Position numbers and translations under genes: made by a program. Of a stretch of 64,000 nt of DNA, positions 1-11,900 are shown in pieces. How positions within the stretch are numbered: the stretch's first letter is position 1; each line of letters opens with the position of its first letter. The DNA comes from Strongylocentrotus purpuratus (taxonomy: Eukaryota > Echinodermata > Echinoidea > Camarodonta > Strongylocentrotidae): assembly GCF_000002235.5 (NCBI RefSeq), contig NW_022145612.1, positions 22,245,147-22,309,146 of the forward strand, given 5' to 3'. The notes beneath the pieces are model-generated. The model saw nothing but the letters and a program-made list of their open reading frames with translations, was not told the DNA's origin and ran no database searches.

Positions 1-2227
1 AGTTGCTGCTATGAAAATACATGTACCTGATGAAACAAATATGTCTTGTACATAGTGTATTAAATTGTTTTACTGGTCCTTTGTAGCATAGGGATTTTTG
101 TTTTTTTAACCAATGCATCTAACTTCCTTTATGGACTACACGTAGATGGAAAGAGCAAAACTCTCTACCAAAATAAAAATGTCAAAAGCTTCTTTAAAAG
201 CCAACATGTAGGCCCATCAAAAATAATGTTATTCCATATCCAGCATAGCCGATACATTTGTATCTGAACATAGACTACATGTGTTTCTGAATGCAACCTT
301 TTAGAAACTACAGGGGTTCGTCGTACGAAATGTGCCTCTCAGTGGTTCCGCTGCATACATACTCACACACAAACACACACACACATATACCCCCACACAC
401 ACCCCTGTGGAAAGTCAACAGAATGAGATGTGAGGGAAGTCACTGGGCATCAATAGCTTTTAATGATGTTTTACGAATGATGGGGCAAGGTCATATCAAA
501 TAGCGCATCATCTTCATTGTGCAATTGACCATTAATTATTCACAACACTTTATATACATGTATAATGCACATCTTCAATTACACATAAATTATACATGTA
601 CATCAACCCTTTTACTTTTCATGATTAATTGCTAATCATTATATTGACAACTATCTGTGTTGGATAGCTTGATCATTAGAAGTGAATACTTCTACCGCAA
701 ATTTGAATGCAATATAAAGCTGTAATTTCTTTAACAAGAAATGCTAGCATGGTATGGATCTTAGGGTTGCAGCACAGAGTTGTTGGAAGACTTTTGATTT
801 CCAAGTATGTCTATGTGGAAAATAAACGAGAGGGATAAGATTTATTAGGATCTGGATATCCAGCGTATTTTGAATATTTGGACCTGATTGTTTGTATTGA
901 TTCAGACTTTAAATTCTTTAAAGCTATAAAGAAATACTTTTCCAAAATGAAAGCCATAGATTACTTTACAGTAGCTTGTAGCTTACTGCCGAGTAAGCTG
1001 CTAGCCCTCACCCCAACCAATTTCCTCTGCTTGCCTGGATATGTGCCATATGCCCCCAAGCATGGCTTCATGTACTACCATATTACAGGTATTCATTGCT
1101 GGGGTGCAAGATGCATGTCTTTGCATGCTTCCTTAGAGACGAAATTTAAATGCTGGGAGACAGAGAGAGAGATAGAGAGAGCACTGTCTCAAAACGATGC
1201 ACAAGACAGTAGCAGGATGCTTTATCACGTGAACGTGTTGAAGCAAGGAGAAAGAAAATTAGGCATGAAAGAGTGTACACATGTATGCACTTCAAACATG
1301 GAGAAAAGACTGTGGATGGAATACTTGTGTTATAGACATATATTCATTTGGGGGAAATGTAACCATGTGATCTAGCCTCCCAGGGTTGACTGGCTGCTGA
1401 TCGTAAGCTACATGTATGGTACTGTAGTCTTGCCTTGTCTTACACTTGAGCTATCTTGCATAATGTATTGACTGTTTATGATGTCTTGTGAAGAAGCATT
1501 TGCCAGGATGAGGAGACAACTTTCTGCCAAGCATATTTCGATTCCAGAATGTCTTGCAATTATAGTACGTGTAAGTACAATGTACTTTTAAAGTTACGCT
1601 TTGCTTATGATCGAATGAACATTTTGAAGACTAAGCGGGAACAAACTTGTTCATGGCCTTTGTAATTCTGTTGAAAATTCATTTTAAAACAAAATTTTCC
1701 CTATTTTATCATCTACTTTAGATAGCCACCAAGTATATAGATGGTTATGTTTTTAATAAGAAAACTTAATTTATGATTTTAAAAAAAAGAACAATAACCC
1801 AGTAGAATACTTATTAGTGCATACATGTATGATTTGGATTATGTGTGTGAGGATTATTCTTGAAATTCCCACAAACATGAAAAGTATAATGGGATATATA
1901 TGTAATAATGGCACAGCCGCACAGGCATTCTCATGGTGCTCTACAAAACAAATCAGCTTAAAACTAATGTAAAAGTCCATTTTACGAAGCATTTACAATA
2001 ATAAATTTCCAATCTAAACTAAAAAGAGTTACCGGTACAAAATCTTAATTACAGAATAAATAATAGCTCCACCTAAAGTACATTTACAGCATGTTTTCGT
2101 CATTCAAGGGCATTGCTTAGAATAAAGGTATGTTTTTAGAGCAGCTGTTTATTTGCTGAGGGCCTGTAATGTAGGGATCTTATGTGGGAGGTAATTATTC
2201 TACAGATATTGAGTTGCATGCATGAGA
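1..2227. other. Non-coding, AT-rich; one CA microsatellite
   Basis: The open frames here (the longest is 165 codons at 878-1375) show no domain, no exon-like composition and no splice context that joins to the downstream gene. The only clear structure is a (CA)n-type stretch at about 363-402. Several copies of the palindrome TACATGTA lie here. This may be intergenic or an upstream intron of the gene that starts to be visible at 30658; the sequence does not decide. Confidence 0.6.
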
Positions 2228-2563
2228 GAACATGTGTCGTAATCAAGTGGTTTAAGCACAATTCAAAGGTCCTGGGTTTGATCCCTGGCACATCACTAAT
2301 GTTCCTTGGCAAGGCATTAATCTACATTTGCCACTCTATACCCAAAAGAGAAATGGGGACACGGTAGGATGACAAAAGCATTTGCGTTAGTAATTGCCTA
2401 TGCCCTCACGGTGACCATATGTTAGGAATACTCCCCAGGGAGTGGAGATGGTGCACATTGTGTGTGAATGGCTCCGATAACTGGGATAATAATATCTGTA
2501 AAGCATTTAGAGACGGTGTTCCCTATTAAGCACTATATAATTCTGATTATTATTATTATTATC
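2228..2563 (+). repeat. tRNA-derived SINE, family A, copy 1
   Basis: The left part resembles an RNA polymerase III promoter: an A-box-like stretch (AATCAAGTGGTTTAAGC) is followed by a B box GGTTTGATCC at 2275-2284. A body follows with the phrase GGCAAGGCATTAATCT. The 3' part carries a TTAAGCACTATATAA-type motif and ends in an (ATT)n tail near 2548-2563. A second copy at 20818-21100 shares the body and the 3' domain. This head, body and simple tail layout is typical of tRNA-derived SINEs, which are moved by a partner LINE. The exact left edge is uncertain by some tens of bases and I could not confirm a target site duplication. Confidence 0.75.
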
Positions 2564-5500
2564 CCTCAGAAACTGTGTTCTAGGAACAACTAATAAATCA
2601 GAGTGAGATGAACATGGATGTCTTGTAGACTTAAATACATACTTAGTGAGCAATGAAGGACAGTTTGTTATTTATTATGTTGTGTTTTTGTATCTGCTCA
2701 AGATGGAGGATGTGTGTGTGTGGAGAACACAGATGTATCAACAACAAAATACCTGAATTGGACGAATAGTAAATAATCATACAATGCCTGTATTTGATCA
2801 TGTGTTTAATTAAGATATTCCTTGAAATGAACATGTTTGGGCATGCTTATGGACTATTTGCTTTGTTTTCTTTAAAAAAAAATGTTCCTTGATATCAGTA
2901 AATGAGGTATTTATATTTAATTTGCTACTTCATATGAAATCACTGAAAAGGGGAAGAAAAAAAGAACAAGAAGAAAATTTAACAATTTATCTTCCTTATG
3001 TTAGGTTATCAGTAAATATTGGTTAGTATTCAAGCAGCCAAGAATCCCAAACCAAACTTTGCTACTGGTATTTTCATGGTTATTATTTGAAATGTTCACT
3101 CTTATCACTGATATACAATGTAACAGAAGATATCAGATTAAAATCTTGGATATACATGTAAGTATATTATACACATGCTTGTATGCAACAAAACTGTTAA
3201 CTGAAAGCAGAAACAAAAAAGTTTTGGCTAAAGCTGGTAATGTACAGATAGATTCATAGAAAATTGGTTCCTATTTTGAAAAGAAGATCATATCAACCAT
3301 TTAGATTCATCTGACTGCTCTTTACATCAAGATAGAGGCATGAGATTTATCAGAGAAAAAGGTGTCCTTGTAAGTTTGTGTGTATACAAGTATAAGCATG
3401 TTGTGTTGCATGACTACGGGTGTGTACTTGTTTACTAACTCTACAAGATAGTCGTATTGAAACTGGGTGTGCTTCAAGAAGTAGGAAAGTGTACCCTTTT
3501 TCTTTTTTTCTTGCAACTTGTCTCTGAATGAGGATGTTGAATCAATTGTGAATGTGACATGACTAATTATGTACACACATCACACACTGCTATTAGTATT
3601 ACAACTTCTCCCGGCAGGTTTTGTCAATGACATGACATGTCCAAAGTCTGCTCCTTGGGTAAATAGAGACCCGGTTTTAACATGCATGGTCACATGTACC
3701 TGATGTTAGTCTTCTGAAACAAACAATATTTCATATTCTCTCAATCTTGATTTTTCAACTTCAATTTTCTTGAGTCTATTCTGTGATTTATTTAGGCATA
3801 TTATAATGAGAATTAGAGAATTAAATTATGTGCTTTTGATGATTTTGCTTGTAAATTGAATTTGAAGTGGGAACACAGCTCCAGTCTGTTTGAGATTTTA
3901 ATATGCAATTTATCATATTAAAATCACCCCATTTTTTTGATGAAGGTCTATCATGAGTGCTAGCAGACTTTATATATTCATTTGTTCACATTGATAGTGA
4001 TTGCTGATAGAAGTCATGGACTGGCAATAAAAGAGACTAAGAATTACACAGCAAGAGAGAGAGGAGAAGTAAAAGAGAATATTAGGTTTATATTTAGCGC
4101 GATCGATGCTCTTAGCTCTTTCTTATCACATCTAAAATCTTAATGCCCTTTGCTCTTGAGCGTGTCAGTCAGACAGACATTGACTAATATTAACTCAAAT
4201 GCAGATTGGATTGTGGTAAAGATTGATCCGCAAGTGCTTGTTGAGCCTAGATTTACCAGCAATTAAAAGATGATTATGACTGATTACGCGAACTTGTCAC
4301 ACATCTCTATGCATGAAGTAGAAACACACCTGAGGATCTTACTTGTTCACTTACATGTAGGCGTTGCCATTTTGTGACCTTAGCAGTTCCAGAGGTGTCA
4401 CACTCATGGAAGGTGTTATTTTTGTGTCGGTACCGGTAAGTTTATTGAATACCTTTTTGCCCACTACGGACTTGAACAGTTTTAGGGATTTGTATGTGGT
4501 GGTTTTTATTTTGCCATACTTTCCATTATGAAAGGAGTTATCTTTATGCTCTGTATTCTTCCAATTCAGTTAAAGCCGACCCTGGTTCTAAGATCATGTT
4601 TAAGAAGGGAAAACTTGGATCTGAGACTAACTCTTTGTTCAACCCCATTTTTAAGAAGATCTGAAATGCAGTGTTGGGTTGAAACTTAGTAGAGTTTGAG
4701 CCTACATTTTATGGCACTATGGCTAGACTGTATATTTTCTTTAGTCAAGAGTTTAAAGTGTATTTCCTAAGAAAGAAAACAAAAATCAAAATCAAAATAA
4801 CTCCAACTTTATTTTCAAGTTGCTTTGAAGGGAAGCAGAAAAATCAAAGAAAATGAATGGTTGAATGAAATTAGGGTAATGATTAGAAAGTTATAAATTC
4901 ATTGCTTAAATAAGGTGTAATCTCTATAGGAATTTAAAATTGGCAAAATCAATGTCACTATCATGATATGGCAAAAAAATCTCCCTTTTGTTCTTACACA
5001 TGTATAAGATGAATGAAATATTGCTTTTTTTCTACAAAATGTATGTCTCAGTAGGATCTTGTTGCATGTTTGGAGGACCTACAGTAATGTAGTTCAAGTA
5101 CTGATCAGTGTAACAAAAATAGACCTAGCAGAAAAACATAAATTAATGATACTTTAATGAGCAACAATTAGGAGAGATGTCCCCTAATACGTCAGAGCTG
5201 AATGACTTACAGGTATTCACCGATTTTTAGAGTGTCATATCAGGGTGATTACAATTAACTTACTTTCACTAAATGGCGTTTTCCTTAATTTTCTGATTTT
5301 ATCCAGTTTTCTTGCTGGAAATTGCTTTTATTACACGTCTGAGGTCTTGATGAAAGTCCATATTTGAATGATGATTCTATATTTTGTAATACCTATAGAT
5401 GACATTGTGATGCATTTCTTGTCAAATTATTATAGATCTAACATGGCATTGGTGCATATTTATAATTTTTCTGGATGAGTACATGGAAGCTAATAGATTT

Positions 5501-6215
5501 TGCTGTTATAGACACTGCTGCCCTCTTGAGGCAAAAGAGATGCAAAAATGAAGAGAAACTGATACTGATAATTTTATTGATTTTATGGGGAGGGAGAATT
5601 TGTTTCTGTACAATAATGAACTGTTTATGCTTTAATTTTTTTTCTGGTTAAATATACATAGTGGTGTTTTTTCCCCCTTTTTATGTTGTTTATTAATGTC
5701 CTAATAGGTATAAACTCCCTTTAAAAGGGCCTATTGACTTTCATTAATATTTTCAAAAAGGGCCTTTTTTTTCCCTTCCAGTTTGATAGTCACACTTTTG
5801 CAGTAGAGATGCTGAAAACCTTACATCTCATGTATAAAGATTGCTTCATGTAAAGCTGAAACAAAAGATATTACAAACGTTGTTAGAAAAAAGAATAAGA
5901 AATTAATTTAAAGGCACTGAGTGCATTCGATTGTTGTATTCTTAGGGTAGTCATTCATTGAGAATCTAAGGAAATTTGAAAAACACACAACAGTATTGTC
6001 CGTTGCATGGGAGTTTGAGTGCTGTTTGAACAGAATGCTGCAATCATCATCAAGCTTCAATTGAAGCCTCTATTGTTGATGGCCACCGAGTTGATCGAGT
6101 AGCCACAATGATCAACAGGGGATGACCATTATGAATTCTACAAATATTTAGTGTCTTCATCAGCGAGCCATGATGAGTAAATGATTGGTATACAAGGGGA
6201 TGGAGAAGAGATGGA
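2564..6215. other. Non-coding, AT-rich, nothing firm
   Basis: No gene, RNA or clear repeat is visible. About 4090-4330 is slightly less AT-rich and has several CpG sites and homeobox-like AT cores, so it could be a regulatory island, but nothing in a single sequence proves that. TACCGGTA occurs near 4428 and 2033. Confidence 0.5.
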
Positions 6216-6425
6216 TAATGAGAGATCGAGAGAGAGAGAGAGAGTGGGGGGGGGGGGGAAGGCATAGATGAAGAGTTAGAGCAAGGAAGATGAGGAGAGA
6301 AGGGGAAACATAAAGGAATGATTAAGGGATAGTGGTATTTGGAGTGAGATATTGAGAGAAAACCGGAGAGGGAGAGAGAGAGAAAAAGAGAGAAGACAGA
6401 GACAGATATAGATATATATATATAC
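6216..6425. repeat. Compound GA / poly-G / AT microsatellite
   Basis: A GA stretch at about 6228-6244 runs into 13 G at 6246-6258. Further GA-rich sequence lies at about 6368-6395, and a GATATA/TA stretch ends near 6424. The long open frames on the minus strand over this block are CT-rich low complexity and not genes. Confidence 0.9.
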
Positions 6426-6915
6426 AAACTGACAGAGACGGACAGGCATACTGACATATAATGCAAAAAGAAAGAAACTACATAAGCAAGCATACAGGAG
6501 GTGGGGTATTTTGTATGGATAATGATAGGAAATATGGATAATGTGCTTGTATTGAACCCTTGTTTTATGTGTTATTTTCATGGAAAGAAGGTCGAAAAAT
6601 TGGTTGGGAGAATTAACTGTTAGAGGGTGTCGCACAGCGATGCCTTCAAAGAAAACCATAAATATCTTTGTGGTTTGAGAATTTTTCCAGGATTCTTTGC
6701 ATGTTAGAGTGTTAATACAGTAGAAGGAATATAATAAGCCACATTTCATTAAAAAATCACGCAGGTTTTTCATCAACCTTCAACACTGTTACCGATTCAC
6801 TTTAAATAACTGTATGTTATTTTGTTTTAAAAATGGACAAATAATTGAAAATCTATAATGTTCATGTATATCATTTTTTATACAGACCATTTGCCAACTA
6901 ATGAAGCAATATTAT
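6426..6915. other. Non-coding, nothing seen
   Basis: AT-rich sequence between the microsatellite and the foldback element. No supported feature. Confidence 0.5.
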
Positions 6916-7080
6916 AGTATTAATGACTGCTTTGAGAGAAATAGTTGTTTTATTACGCTCAAGGGAAGGTTAGAATTGTGCTATTCCCCGAGGCTTGCCG
7001 AGGGGAATAGCCCAATTCTAACCTTCCCGAGAGCGTATGAAAACAACTATTTCTCGAATATTAAAGCAGTCATTAATACT
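6916..7080. mobile_element. Foldback (MITE-like) element, near-palindromic
   Basis: The left arm (6916 to about 6988) and right arm (about 7001-7080) are imperfect reverse complements over roughly 75-80 bases, with a loop of about 12 bases around 6989-7000. The outer ends are AGTATTAATGACTGC on the left and GCAGTCATTAATACT on the right. One arm has a small insertion relative to the other. The right end coincides with the start of the duplicated unit that follows. Such a structure could be a non-autonomous DNA transposon or the inverted terminal part of a larger element. No transposase is present. Confidence 0.8.
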
Positions 7081-7728
7081 TTTATATGCCGAAAAAAAAT
7101 AGACTAAAAAAATGAAAAATTAAAAATATTTATCATTTTTGCCGAAGACGGGATTCGAACTCTTGCGTACAACAAGAGGTGTACCGAAAACCAACGCTTA
7201 GACCACTCGGCTATGGCCCGCCGTTAACATGCTTGGCAGTTTTCTCCGATATATACATTAAAATGGATTGAAACCGGCTTCGCGTGTGATGAATGCTTCG
7301 CAAAAGCTCCATATACGGACTCTTCTTTTACTTTTGCAATGCATATTGGCACGAACTTAGATCAAGATCTATCGGCAGATGTTGTTTTTAATACTAGCAG
7401 TCATTAATACTTTTATATGCCGAAAAAAATAGACTAAAAAATGAAAAATTAAAAATATTTATCATTTTTGTCGAAGACGGGATTCGAACTCTTGCGTACA
7501 ACAAAAGGTGTACCGAAAACCAACGCTTAGACCACTCGGCTATGGCCCGCCGTTAACATGCTTGGCAGTTTTCTCCAATATATACATTAAAATGGATTGA
7601 AACCGGCTTCGCGTGTGATGAATGCTTCGCAAAAGCTCCATATACGGACTCTTCTTTTACTTTTGCAATGCATATTGGCACGAACTTAGATCAAGATCTA
7701 TCGGCAGATGTTGTTTTTTTGTTTTTGG
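7066..7728 (-). repeat. Tandem duplication (two units of about 333 bp), each with a tRNA-like SINE head
   Basis: Unit 1 (7066-7398) and unit 2 (7399 to about 7728) both begin GCAGTCATTAATACT and are nearly identical, differing by a few substitutions and A-run lengths, so the duplication is recent. Each holds a minus-strand tRNA-like sequence (7141-7222 and 7470-7552). In unit 1 the A box TAGCCGAGTGG is the complement of 7203-7213 and the B box AGTTCGAATCC is the complement of 7151-7161, at tRNA-like spacing. The would-be acceptor ends do not pair and the T stem has mismatches, so these are tRNA-derived repeat heads and not working tRNA genes. Both units also have an A/T-rich stretch and an ATCAAGATCTATCGGCAGAT ending. 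Confidence 0.85.
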
Positions 7729-7879
7729 AAGTTTATTTTCGTCTTCATGTCAACAATGCAAGATAAAATTGTCGGTAAGATCGATCGAGATTCAATTGTA
7801 TTGAAATTACCAACCAATCCTTCGCACACATACGGCATCCTCCATCGCTCAAACCATTTTTTAACATGTAAACCTATGG

Positions 7880-7957
7880 GGTAACCATGGACGCTGACCA
7901 ACTTTTTTTAATAACCATGGTTATTAAAAATATTGAAATGTTTTATGCATGGTTACC
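7880..7957. repeat. Nested inverted repeat with a perfect 26-bp palindrome
   Basis: GGTAACCATG at 7880-7889 is matched by its reverse complement CATGGTTACC at 7948-7957. Between them, 7905-7930 is a perfect palindrome centred on CCATGG with 13-base arms. It may be the far end of the composite element that starts at 6916, because the AACCATGGTT core recurs in foldback repeats elsewhere in the window. Confidence 0.75.
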
Positions 7958-8720
7958 GAGAATTTTACAGGAACAGTTGAAGTTTATGAATGCAATTCGA
8001 CCAATCAGATGGCTGGATTTCTTAAGTGAGGTATATAATTTCCAATATTAGGGGGACAAGGAAAGAGGCTTAATAGTGCTAAAGTAGCTGCCATGGGATA
8101 ATACTGATGACTCAATAATACCGGAGTTCACCTTACTGGTATGACTGAGAAATTTGCAATCAAATTTCATCACGGTCCTAATTATTCAAGCATGAGGAAC
8201 CTTAATTAGTCAAATAGGCACTGACCATTATTATTGTCCAAGTCAATATCGACTGCCTTATTCAATATTCATTATAATATGAAATGTCAGTTTTAGAAAT
8301 GGCCGTGCGTAAATTTCAAAAAGTTGTGTTAATTGTTTTACTGTGGCGCAAGTGAATTTGAAAAGGAAGTAGATTCACCATTGCGTCTGTGTACATGAGT
8401 TGCTCTAGGATGTGTGTATGTGTATTAATACATGTACATTGTACAACATAAGAAAATGTGGCTGTTTTATAGCCATTGAGCTACATTTTACAACAAGAAC
8501 TGTTTATTTTGGCAATGGCAATTTGGAAATATAATTTACAAATACCAAAGGATTTAAGCATAGAAACAGTAGAGAATGATTACTGAAACAGTTTCAGTTA
8601 TCATAGTTATCATAGTTGTATTGTAGCAAGTTGAATAATGAATATACAATATAAATTATTCTAAAGATACTTACATGGAAATATTCCCAGTATAAAGATA
8701 CTTACATGGAAATACTCCCA
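7958..8720. other. Non-coding, nothing firm
   Basis: Ordinary AT-rich sequence. A short repeat (CTTACATGGAAATA, twice near 8670 and 8701) precedes the microsatellite. Confidence 0.5.
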
Positions 8721-8721
8721 C

Positions 8722-8817
8722 AGAGAGAGAGAGAGAGAGAGAACAAAAAAAATGAGAGAGAGAGAAAGAGAGTGTGTGTGAGGGAGAGAGAAAGAGAGAG
8801 TGTATGTGTGTGTGAGG

Positions 8818-8851
<34 letters not shown>

Positions 8852-8882
8852 TGAGAGAGAGAGAAAGAGAGTGTGTGTGAGG

Positions 8883-8941
<59 letters not shown>

Positions 8942-8951
8942 GGAGGGAGAT
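8722..8951. repeat. Long GA/GT compound microsatellite
   Basis: About 230 bases of GA with interspersed GTGTGTG blocks. A higher-order unit that starts ATGAGAGAGAGAGAAAG recurs at 8752 and 8851, a period of about 99 bases. The long open frames on both strands here are products of the repeat. Confidence 0.95.
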
Positions 8952-11900
8952 TGCGAGATAGGAGGGTCTTTAAAATTAAAAGTTCCCGCCCTCCCTCTTG
9001 TTCTCTCATACTGCCTGAGCCATACGAGGTCAGCCTCTATCCGAGGAGTAATTACTTCAAAGCTGCCATCACTTTATGAAAATGTCATGTGATGATAGGG
9101 AGACGCCAACAGACTGATTCATTGCCTATTGCTGTACCATTATTCTGAATTTTAATTAAATTGAGAGCCAGCTACCTACCTGTTGACTGGGAGCAAGTAC
9201 TAACGTACTACTGGGGAGGGGGGATACCGGGTTATTTAGATCTTGATATTTAGATTACCCGTAGTTTACAGATGTGATTTGTGAGAACACAATGCAAGGG
9301 AAAATTTTGGTTGTTTGATATGCAAGCATATAGAATAATCGACCTTCCCCTTTACCCTGTTATATGATACAAGACATGTGAAGAAGAATCATCTAGGTAA
9401 GATACTTCCATTTTCAAGCTTATGTACAGCCCAGTAAGATACGGTACACAAAATGGGAAGGATGAAATGAAATGAAATGATACATGTACCGACAATGAAT
9501 ACCCCCCAGTAACATGGTCTTGTATAGATATTGCCTCCCAGAGTTCAGACAATAGAGATTGCTCATGCAATTCTAATCAATATTCTGACTGAAATATATT
9601 GTATATTTATTGAAGATAAGTCTCTATTGAAAGTATGACCTTTTGGAAATAATATGCTGTACTGAGATAATGTTAATTTCGTAATTGTTGTAGATGCTGT
9701 ATTCAAGGTGGTATTAACTATTATTTCCATGATGGTGTGATTGGGCCTCAGATTGGCAAGTACACATTCTGGCAATTATGAAAGAATGCGCTATAAAGCA
9801 TTGGAAAGGTAAAAGAAAATACTTTGAAAATGGTGGTGGGAAATTCCATAATAATAAAGTAATTAGGTTTTTACCAGCAGCCATGATATAAATGACCAAA
9901 ATGCCAACCCATCACAATTACTGTGAAATATAATCATTTTTTAAATTGGAAAGTGTCAGCCTGCTTATAAGCATTTATACTGTTCACATGTTTGACAAGT
10001 TCAACTTTATTTATATCTACAGGTATATGTTTTTGTTATAGTGGAAGTCTGCATTCTCTTCTGTTTATACAAGAATATTGATATTGCACTGGTTAGCGGT
10101 GAGGAAATTACTTAAAAAGGTTTGATTACTTATAGTGAATGCATTCTTTAGATATGCCAAAAATATAAGTTGAAAGAAAGCAAGCTTATCCTTGATACGA
10201 TAAATGCAGTCAGGCATATTTTTGTACAAAACACCTATTATTATTGAGCAATTATTTTGACAGTATTTATGTCATGCTCTATTAATCATGATTAATGAAC
10301 AATTGCATTCCATTGCAATTCAGGTAAAAAATACATTTTTTTTGTACCAGCTAAAAAAAAAAAAAAAATGCAGTTCTCTTGTGTACAGCTTCATGCACTA
10401 TTCATGTAATAGAACTGTCATATGCTTTTGACTACCTCATCCAGCTAGATACATGTACAGTATATGTACATAATCTAAAAGTACAAACATTTTTCACCCT
10501 GTAACTTTGTAAAGGATACAAATTGCTTCTTCGTGTATACATTGTCAAACAAGATCTTGCTTGTTTTTTTTTTTTTCAGTCTCAATGTTATATTTGACAC
10601 CAGCTAGAGAAAAGTTTCCACAATTACATATAATTGTAATTATATTCACAGATGGAATAATGTAACACATTTGAATATTATAATTGGTTGGACATACTGT
10701 AACTTAGACCTGTCAAACTGTAGCTTAATTGTTGAAGGGGACTACTTAATGCTTTTTTTATTGGTGTGATATCTTGGTCAATCTGTGGGTTTAGGAAGTG
10801 GGCAGTGGAAACTGGGCTGCTGTCATTGAAACCCTCTGTATATCCAACTGGTTAACAAGCTATTATTAACTGTCAATTTCAATGCGGTTTCAATTTCCCA
10901 TTCAAGTCAAAAGATTTAGTCAAGTAGAACTGCCACCAGGTAGTTGTGTTGGGGTAATGAATGAAAAACATTGGGAAAAAAAGCCCTCCACAGAGAAGAG
11001 CTTTATATTTGGATAAGGACGTCTCTTACACACAAACACACATTCACACTTATACAATATACACTAGACTGTTAAGTGCATATGACGTCTGTATGCTAGT
11101 CACGAGACTTGCATCATTTCTCTTTTACATCTCTTTCCATATACAAGGAGAATGATCAGTAAAATGAAGGAAGCTCAAAACAGAGGTAGACTGCTTGTAT
11201 TTGACTTTGGAGTCTGTTTGATCAGTTCGTGAGGCGACGTGATCCAGGCTCTACTTGGGGCTTTACGTGTGTGGCAGGTGCGTAGTCCCGTGCAACCGCA
11301 CTGATTTTTATGCGTTGCACCAAGGTCAAATAATGGCGGGTCTTTTCTTCTCTTTGCTCCACGTCGGTCCTTCTTTTTGATCGGCCCTCCACCGTGCTGT
11401 TATTCACCCCACTTCAGCAACCACTGACAAATTGCAACTCCACTCGCGTGCTTGCTGTATAAAAACATGTGGTCAGTGGGTAAGTGTTACTTTACTTTGT
11501 TGGTTTTTGCAGGGATTAATACCTGAATTTGATCTTATTTGAGAGAGAGAGACAGAGAGAGAGAGTGTGAGGATAAGTCACATTGTTGGGTATATTGGTG
11601 GAAGTCATTATGTATGGTGCGTTATGGTTATCCCAGACACGTGGCTCCTCTGATTGATATTCATGACAATAGCTCGCTTTGGGGTAATGGAATTGTACTT
11701 TTTCTCTGAACATTTAATTTAGTAATTCTTCATTCTTCATTTTCAGATTGAAGTTGAGTTTCAAAGTGAGATGCATTTGCATTGTTTTGTGAAATTTGGG
11801 ATCAATAATTTTCATTTTTACACAAATCAAGTTTAATTGAAAAGTAAATAAAAATTACTGTATAGGGAAAATAAAAACCTTTAGTGAGCATTGTGTTTGC

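Noticed and set aside
878-1375. 165-codon open frame on +
   Set aside because: No domain, no coding-like composition, no linked exons; part of it runs over GA-rich sequence.
6050-6776. Two long minus-strand open frames
   Set aside because: Mostly Ser/Leu runs from CT-rich microsatellite sequence.
7141-7222. Minus-strand tRNA gene (and its copy at 7470-7552)
   Set aside because: A and B boxes are good, but the acceptor ends do not pair and the T stem has mismatches; it is in a duplicated repeat. Called a tRNA-derived repeat head.
8671-9092. Open frames on both strands (112 and 128 codons)
   Set aside because: They are translations of a GA/GT microsatellite.
11458-11466. TATAAAA as a core promoter
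   Set aside because: A donor-like GGTAAGTG follows only about 20 bases later and no exon could be built; likely chance in AT-rich DNA.
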